Below, in pieces: positions 59,730 to 64,000 of a stretch of DNA of 64,000 nucleotides. The notes beneath the pieces were generated by a model. The model was not told the DNA's origin. It did not search any database and worked only from the letters and a program-made list of their open reading frames with translations. Each line of letters opens with the position of its first letter. Within the stretch, counting starts at the first letter, position 1. Position numbers and translations under genes: made by a program. Source of the DNA: Gammaproteobacteria bacterium (GTDB lineage: Bacteria; Pseudomonadota; Gammaproteobacteria; Steroidobacterales; Rariloculaceae); NCBI GenBank assembly GCA_022825505.1, contig JAJDWR010000083.1, positions 62,001-126,000 of the forward strand, read 5' to 3'.

Positions 59730-61790
59730 TTGTCCGAAGCGCTTCTAGCCGCAATTGCCAACCTCGCGACTGTCGAGCACCTCCTCCACCTCGCGCTCGG
59801 CGTGATGCTGGGATTGGCGATCGGCGCCTTTCCCGGGCTCGGCGGAATCGCCGGACTGGCCATCATGATGCCGTTCCTGTACGGGATGGATACCGTCTCG
59901 GCGTTGGCGACGCTGGTGGGCCTGGTGGCGGTGATCCCCACGTCCGATACGTTCACCTCCGTGCTCATGGGAATCCCCGGCTCCAGCGCCAGCCAGGCCA
60001 CGGTGCTGGACGGCTTCCCGCTGTCGCAGCAGGGGCGCGCCGCCCGTGCGCTCGCCGCCGCGTTCACCGCGTCGCTGATGGGCGGCATCGTCGGGGCGGC
60101 GATCCTCACGCTGTTCGTGCAGGTGGCGCGGCCGCTCATCCTCACGTTCGGATCGGCGGAACTGTTCATGCTGGCCCTGCTGGGCCTTTCCATGGTGGGC
60201 GTGCTCTCCGGCGCCAGCCTCGTCAAGGGACTCGCCGCCTGCGGGCTCGGGCTGATCGTCGGCTCCATCGGCGGCGCGCCCGCCACCGGCGAGTTCCGGA
60301 TGACGTTCGGCATCGACTACCTCTACGACGGGCTGCCGCTGGTCATCGTCGGCATCGGCCTCTTCGCCTTCCCGGAAATCACCGAACTGCTGCGCAGGAA
60401 CCGCCCCATCGCCTCAAGCCGCATGCCCGCGGCGGACTGGTTCGAAGGCATCCGGGACGTCTTCCGCAACTGGTTCCTGTGCCTGCGATGCGCGGGACTC
60501 GGCACCCTCATCGGCGCCATCCCCGGACTCGGCGGCACCGTCGTCGACTGGATCGCCTACGGCCACGTCGTGCAGACCGCCCGGGACAAGTCCCGCTTCG
60601 GCAAGGGCGACATCCGCGGCGTGCTCGCCCCGGAATCGGCCAACAACGCCAAGGAGGGCGGCGGACTGGTCCCCACCCTGCTCTTCGGCATCCCCGGCTC
60701 CGGCGCCATGGCCGTCTTCCTCGGCGGCATGGTGCTGCTGGGCATCGAAGCCGGCCCCGCCATGGTCTCCAGCGACCTGGACCTGACCTACACCATCATC
60801 TGGTCGCTGGCGCTGGCCAACGTCCTCGGCGCGGGTAGCTGCATGCTGCTGGCGCGGCCCATCGCGCGGCTGACCACGATCCCGTTCAACCTGCTGGCGC
60901 CGTTCATGATCGTGGTGGTGAGCTTTGCCGCGTACCAGGCGACGCGCCAGTTCATGGACCTGGCGGCGCTGCTGGCGATCGGGGTGCTGGGGGTGCTGCT
61001 GCGGCGGTTCGGGTGGTCGCGGCCTGCGTTCCTGATCGGGTTCGTGCTGGCGCCACAGGCGGAGGGGTATCTGAACCTGGCGGTGCAGTTTTATGGGTGG
61101 GGGATGCTGGCGCGGCCGGGGGTGGTGGTGATTCTCGGGATTACGGTGGTGTCGGTATGGCTTGGGGCGCGGGGGCAGAGAGGCAGGGGACGGAGTGTCG
61201 AATCGAAGGCAACCGAGTCCATGACGGCGGCGACGGCGGACGGATCGCGGCGAAGTCCGCCGGCCCGTCATGTCGGCCGGCAACTCGCTTTCGTCGGCGG
61301 GGTGATCGCCGTCCTGCTCTACGCGGTCTGGAGCAGCCTCAGGCTCTCGCCGCTGGGGCGGATATTTCCGTTAAGCGTGGCGGTGGCGACGTTGGTGTTG
61401 TGCGTTGCGTTGGTGGTGGTGTTGCGGGTGAGGCCGGGGGTCAGTCCGGCGAATGTTGACCTCGATTATGACGCCGATGCTGCCAAGGGGGCCGGGCAGT
61501 CCGGCTCCGCTGCCGATGCCGCGGCAGCCGGCGGCACGTGGCGAAGCGCCGGATGGTTCGGGGCGCTGGTCGCGGCGGTAGGCGTGCTGGGCTTTCTGCC
61601 GGGGGCGCTCGTGTTTTTCCTGACGTTCCTGCGACGCAAGGCGCAGCAGCCCTGGAGATTGACGCTCGCGCTGACGGCCTGCGTGATCGTGGCCCTGACG
61701 GCTGCAGCCAACCTCCTGCTGGTGGAACTGCCCGGGGGGCTGATTGCAGTATATGTCGACCAACCGTGGCTGACGGGGCAAATTCGATGA
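59730..61790 (+). CDS. tctA: Tripartite tricarboxylate transporter permease, TctA-TctB fusion
   Basis: 686-aa membrane protein. Residues 1 to about 490 are a TctA large permease: HLALGVMLGLAIGAFPGLGGIAGLAIMMPF, MGIPGSSASQATVLDGFPLS, SIGGAPATGEFRMTFG and GIPGSGAMAVFLGG with many hydrophobic spans. After a charged linker (about 480-515: RGQRGRGRSVESKATES) a TctB-like four-span part follows (GVIAVLLYAVWSSLRLSPLGRIFPLSVAVATL). Such fusion is uncommon but known. TTG start 59730, 28 bp after the regulator. It works with the TctC-like protein upstream. Confidence 0.85.
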   Translation: MSEALLAAIANLATVEHLLHLALGVMLGLAIGAFPGLGGIAGLAIMMPFLYGMDTVSALATLVGLVAVIPTSDTFTSVLMGIPGSSASQATVLDGFPLSQQGRAARALAAAFTASLMGGIVGAAILTLFVQVARPLILTFGSAELFMLALLGLSMVGVLSGASLVKGLAACGLGLIVGSIGGAPATGEFRMTFGIDYLYDGLPLVIVGIGLFAFPEITELLRRNRPIASSRMPAADWFEGIRDVFRNWFLCLRCAGLGTLIGAIPGLGGTVVDWIAYGHVVQTARDKSRFGKGDIRGVLAPESANNAKEGGGLVPTLLFGIPGSGAMAVFLGGMVLLGIEAGPAMVSSDLDLTYTIIWSLALANVLGAGSCMLLARPIARLTTIPFNLLAPFMIVVVSFAAYQATRQFMDLAALLAIGVLGVLLRRFGWSRPAFLIGFVLAPQAEGYLNLAVQFYGWGMLARPGVVVILGITVVSVWLGARGQRGRGRSVESKATESMTAATADGSRRSPPARHVGRQLAFVGGVIAVLLYAVWSSLRLSPLGRIFPLSVAVATLVLCVALVVVLRVRPGVSPANVDLDYDADAAKGAGQSGSAADAAAAGGTWRSAGWFGALVAAVGVLGFLPGALVFFLTFLRRKAQQPWRLTLALTACVIVALTAAANLLLVELPGGLIAVYVDQPWLTGQIR

Positions 61791-61956
61791 GGAAGCAAGC
61801 ACAGAATCTGCCCAGAACGACCGGATATAGAACTGAAATCCATGACCGAGGGTCATATACTCGGGTCGACATGATCGCCGGGCAACGAACAAACGCTTGA
61901 TGTTCGCTGACGTTGGCGAATCCTTTTGCGACGGCACATCTCCAAGGATATCCGAC

Positions 61957-62205
61957 ATGGAATATGATGAACTGCTAGCGGCGGAAATAGCCTTTCTCAA
62001 GCAGAACCGTGACCGGCTAATCCGCAAGTATGACAGCTTGTTTCTGCTTATAAAGGGCGCCGAGGTTGTCGATTCCTTCGAGAGCGAGACCGACGCAATC
62101 ACCGAAGGGGTGCGCAAGTTCGGGCAAGAACCATTCCTGGTTCGGCGCCCGCAGGACAGGACACAGACATTTTTCAATCCTGCATTGTCACTTGGCCTCA
62201 TGTAG
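61957..62205 (+). CDS. DUF5678-like small protein
   Basis: 82-aa protein: MEYDELLAAEIAFLKQNRDRLIRKYDSLFLLIKGAEVVDSFESETDAITEGVRKFGQEPFLVRRP, then a short tail. The hydrophobic strand and GQEPFLVRR ending fit DUF5678, which commonly precedes an aspartyl protease of the retropepsin type, as here. AAGGA lies before ATG 61957; longer upstream starts are not supported. Stop shares a base with the protease start (TAGTG). Role unknown, maybe an inhibitor or substrate receptor. Confidence 0.7.
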   Translation: MEYDELLAAEIAFLKQNRDRLIRKYDSLFLLIKGAEVVDSFESETDAITEGVRKFGQEPFLVRRPQDRTQTFFNPALSLGLM

Positions 62206-62678
62206 TGCCTTCCATTGTGCTAAGGCCGGAAACACGCCGTGACGGTAAACGCTTGGCGTCGGTTGAATCGCTCACTGCCGCCGGTCCCGTCGCTCCCGTG
62301 ACTTTGAAGCCTCTGGCAGATCTTGAGAAAGAACGTGAAAGCCAAGGCATGCCCAGACTGTCGGTGTCCGGCCGCGTCCTGATCGATACCGGTGCCAAGC
62401 GCACGGCAGTCGATATCTCCGCCGCGCAAGAGCTAGCGCTTCCAATCAAGGATCGAGCCGTGACATCCTCCGCCACTCACAGGAATGTCGTAGTTCCCGT
62501 GTTTTCCGGGCGACTCGAGATTCCCGGCTTCTCAAACTTCGATGTTCCCCAGGGGCTGATAGGAGTGAATCTCCATGGCAACAGAATGAACATAATCGCC
62601 CTTATTGGCCGAGACATTCTCGGAGCGGCAATCCTGATCTACAACGGCATGGACGGGCATTTCTCTATCTCTGTATAG
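62205..62678 (+). CDS. Retropepsin-like aspartic protease domain protein
   Basis: 157-aa single-domain aspartyl protease, GTG start overlapping the upstream stop by one base. The catalytic motif is LIDTGAKRTAVD with Asp61-Thr62-Gly63; family members usually have DTGAS or DTGAD, so Lys at the fifth place is notable. The second half has the flap-like VVPVFSGRLEIPGF and the hydrophobic-hydrophobic-Gly element ALIGRDILGAAILIYNG. Retropepsins act as homodimers. No signal peptide; cytoplasmic. Target unknown. Confidence 0.82.
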   Translation: MPSIVLRPETRRDGKRLASVESLTAAGPVAPVTLKPLADLEKERESQGMPRLSVSGRVLIDTGAKRTAVDISAAQELALPIKDRAVTSSATHRNVVVPVFSGRLEIPGFSNFDVPQGLIGVNLHGNRMNIIALIGRDILGAAILIYNGMDGHFSISV

Positions 62679-62755
62679 CCCGACTTCCGTAACTCAGCGC
62701 CAAAAACGCCCAGCACGTCCGCTTCCTTCGCCCGGTAAAGAAGCAAATCCAGTTC

Positions 62756-62767
62756 TTGTCCGTACAA
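62756..62767 (+). promoter_or_regulatory. TTGT-N4-ACAA motif before DUF1778 copy 2
   Basis: TTGTCCGTACAA, the counterpart of the site at 55313, lies 45 bp before ATG 62813. Flanking bases (GTGTGA on the 3' side, GAAGCA on the 5' side) are also shared with copy 1. Confidence 0.5.
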
Positions 62768-62812
62768 TGTCTGTGTGAGTGAAGGCCGATAGATGGAATC
62801 GGAGGAATTTCC

Positions 62813-63088
62813 ATGGGTATTGTGGAAACCAAGTCGGAGCGCATCGAGGTTCGGACGACACCGAGCGTGAAGGCGTTACTACAGCGGGCCTCGGCCTCGG
62901 CCCACAAGAACGTCTCGGAGTTTCTGCTCGACGCTGGAATCGAAGCCGCCGAGAATGCTCTGGCCGACCGGCGGATAATCCGACTCCATGATCGGCGGTG
63001 GAAGGAATTTCGAAATATTCTCGACCGTCCGGTGGTGAACAAACTTCGCCTGGCTCGGCTGCTTTCCGAGAAGAGCATGCTGGAGTGA
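62813..63088 (+). CDS. DUF1778 (TacA-type) ribbon-helix-helix antitoxin, copy 2
   Basis: 91-aa paralogue of the 55.4-kb gene: ETKSERIEVRTTPSVKALLQRASASAHKNVSEFLLDAGIEAAENALADRR, tail IRLHDRRWKEFRNILDRPVVNKLRLARLL. Substitutions are scattered. Again no GNAT toxin follows; PrpF starts 107 bp later. The duplicated segment includes the leader, so it spread as a promoter-plus-gene unit. Confidence 0.85.
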   Translation: MGIVETKSERIEVRTTPSVKALLQRASASAHKNVSEFLLDAGIEAAENALADRRIIRLHDRRWKEFRNILDRPVVNKLRLARLLSEKSMLE

Positions 63089-63195
63089 TGCTCCTGATGA
63101 CGGACCTGAGGAAGATTCTGGATGATAGCCGCTCCATTCCCGGATGACGTTTTGCGTCAGTACGGATCTGCTGTCTCGATGACTCGACAAGTGCA

Positions 63196-64000
63196 ATGAC
63201 GCAGCGGGCGATTCCATGCATGTTCATGCGAGCCGGAACGTCCCGCGGGCCGTTTTTCCTGCTTGAGGATCTGCCGGCGGATCCCGAGGTTCGGGATCGC
63301 GTTCTGCTTGCGGCCATGGGGTCGCCCGATCCGCGTCAGATCGACGGGCTTGGGGGCGCTACTACGGTGACCAGCAAGGTGGCGATGGTCAGTCCGTCGG
63401 AGCGGCCGGGGATTGATGTCGATTATCGGTTTGCGCAGGTGTGGCTCGACAAGGCCATCGTGGATACGGCGCCCTCGTGCGGGAACATGCTGGCTGGGGT
63501 TGGGCCGTTTGCTATTGAGCGGGGGTTGGTGGCGGCGGAGGGTGATGAGACGCGGGTTCGGATTTTTGATGTCAATACTGGGAGTCGGATTGAGGCTGTT
63601 GTTCAGACGCCGGGTGGGGTGGTGACCTATGCCGGGGATCAGCGGATTGACGGGGTGCCGGGGACTGGGGCGCCGGTGGTGCTCAGCTTTAGTGATGTGG
63701 TGGGGTCCAAGTGCGGGGCGATGTTTCCGACTGGGGCTGTGCAGGAAGAAATTGATGGGGTGGTGGTTAGTTGTGTTGATGTGGCTATGCCGATGGTGAT
63801 TATGCGGGCTGGGAACTTGGGCATCAGCGGCTACGACCCGGATGAGATCACCGGGAACGCCTTACTCATGCAGCGCATCGAGAAGATAAGGCTAGAGGCA
63901 GGACGCCGCATGGGGCTGGGCAATGTAGCCGAGTCGGTTGTCCCCAAGGTCGGTATCCTGGCGCCTCCACGATGTGGCGGGGTGGTCTATTCATGTTACC
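63196..64000 (+). CDS. PrpF-family isomerase (4-oxalomesaconate tautomerase/aconitate isomerase type), 3' end cut
   Basis: At least 268 codons, open to the window edge from ATG 63196. PrpF/GalD family: AIPCMFMRAGTSRGPFFLLEDLP opening, GLGGATTVTSKVAMVSPSE, DTAPSCGNMLAGVGPFAIERGLV with the catalytic Cys and GTGAPVVLSFSDVVGSKCGAMFPTG with the second. Diaminopimelate-epimerase-like fold. PrpF isomerises aconitates; GalD and homologues tautomerise oxalomesaconate. Beside TcuA and a tricarboxylate transporter, aconitate isomerisation is the best guess. Not continuous with the operon, two inserted cassettes lie between. Confidence 0.85.
   Translation, partial: MTQRAIPCMFMRAGTSRGPFFLLEDLPADPEVRDRVLLAAMGSPDPRQIDGLGGATTVTSKVAMVSPSERPGIDVDYRFAQVWLDKAIVDTAPSCGNMLAGVGPFAIERGLVAAEGDETRVRIFDVNTGSRIEAVVQTPGGVVTYAGDQRIDGVPGTGAPVVLSFSDVVGSKCGAMFPTGAVQEEIDGVVVSCVDVAMPMVIMRAGNLGISGYDPDEITGNALLMQRIEKIRLEAGRRMGLGNVAESVVPKVGILAPPRCGGVVYSCY

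Overview
The window is GC-rich, densely coded DNA from what looks like an uncultured proteobacterium, most likely gammaproteobacterial. That placement is inference. It rests on an arginine cluster of the transcarbamylase type otherwise known from Xanthomonadales and Bacteroidetes, FlhD/FlhC-like proteins (a beta/gammaproteobacterial fold pair), RND pumps, a tripartite tricarboxylate transporter, and many secreted DUF6152, NHL, FG-GAP and sulfatase proteins common in marine or host-associated metagenome bins. No rRNA, tRNA, CRISPR array, prophage or intact transposase was seen.

Layout. 1-6779 (minus) is one overlapping arginine operon, argR-argG-(DUF1611-like)-argC-argD-argF'-argB, with a palindromic ArgR-type operator in front. 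The carbamoyltransferase has Ala where N-acetylornithine enzymes have Glu, which points to succinylated intermediates. The DUF1611-like protein is a candidate for the missing first acyltransferase. 6.9-9.6 kb holds an esterase, an NRDE protein and a divergent FlhC-like/tandem FlhD-like pair. 9.7-16.1 kb holds a YadGH-type ABC exporter, an NHL propeller protein, a TSUP permease, a YciI protein, a ferredoxin and a TlpA-like thioredoxin. 16.3-23.7 kb mixes toxin-antitoxin-like genes with secreted proteins and an exported SDR. 23.9-33.5 kb is a GntR-controlled efflux locus in which an MFP-RND cassette is duplicated in tandem with a period of exactly 4443 bp. 33.5-44.7 kb carries a lipoprotein, an amidase, AsmA, DUF4159, a truncated AAA ATPase, a second PIN/Phd pair, a BCCT transporter and an M23 peptidase. 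44.8-48.3 kb is the CP-ATP-grasp/alpha-E/transglutaminase operon. 48.4-52.6 kb has DUF6152, DCC, sulfatase and MetE-like genes. 52.8-64 kb interleaves a tricarballylate/aconitate-type catabolic locus (TcuA, TctC, fused TctAB, PrpF) with small toxin-antitoxin-like cassettes, a Schlafen/AlbA-type ATP-binding regulator and a DUF5678/retropepsin pair.

How it works together. Three themes recur. First, most operons are tightly coupled by ATGA, GTGA or TGATG overlaps. Second, small regulator or toxin-antitoxin cassettes carry a clear palindrome at or overlapping the promoter or ribosome binding site (16.3, 20.1, 24.0, 42.2, 52.8 and 58.3 kb). Third, metabolic loci are broken up by these cassettes. 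The most novel points are the arginine operon with its specificity residue and unassigned acyltransferase candidate, the internally duplicated FlhD-like protein facing an FlhC-like gene with no flagellar context, and the DUF433 antitoxin fused to an unrelated N-terminal domain.
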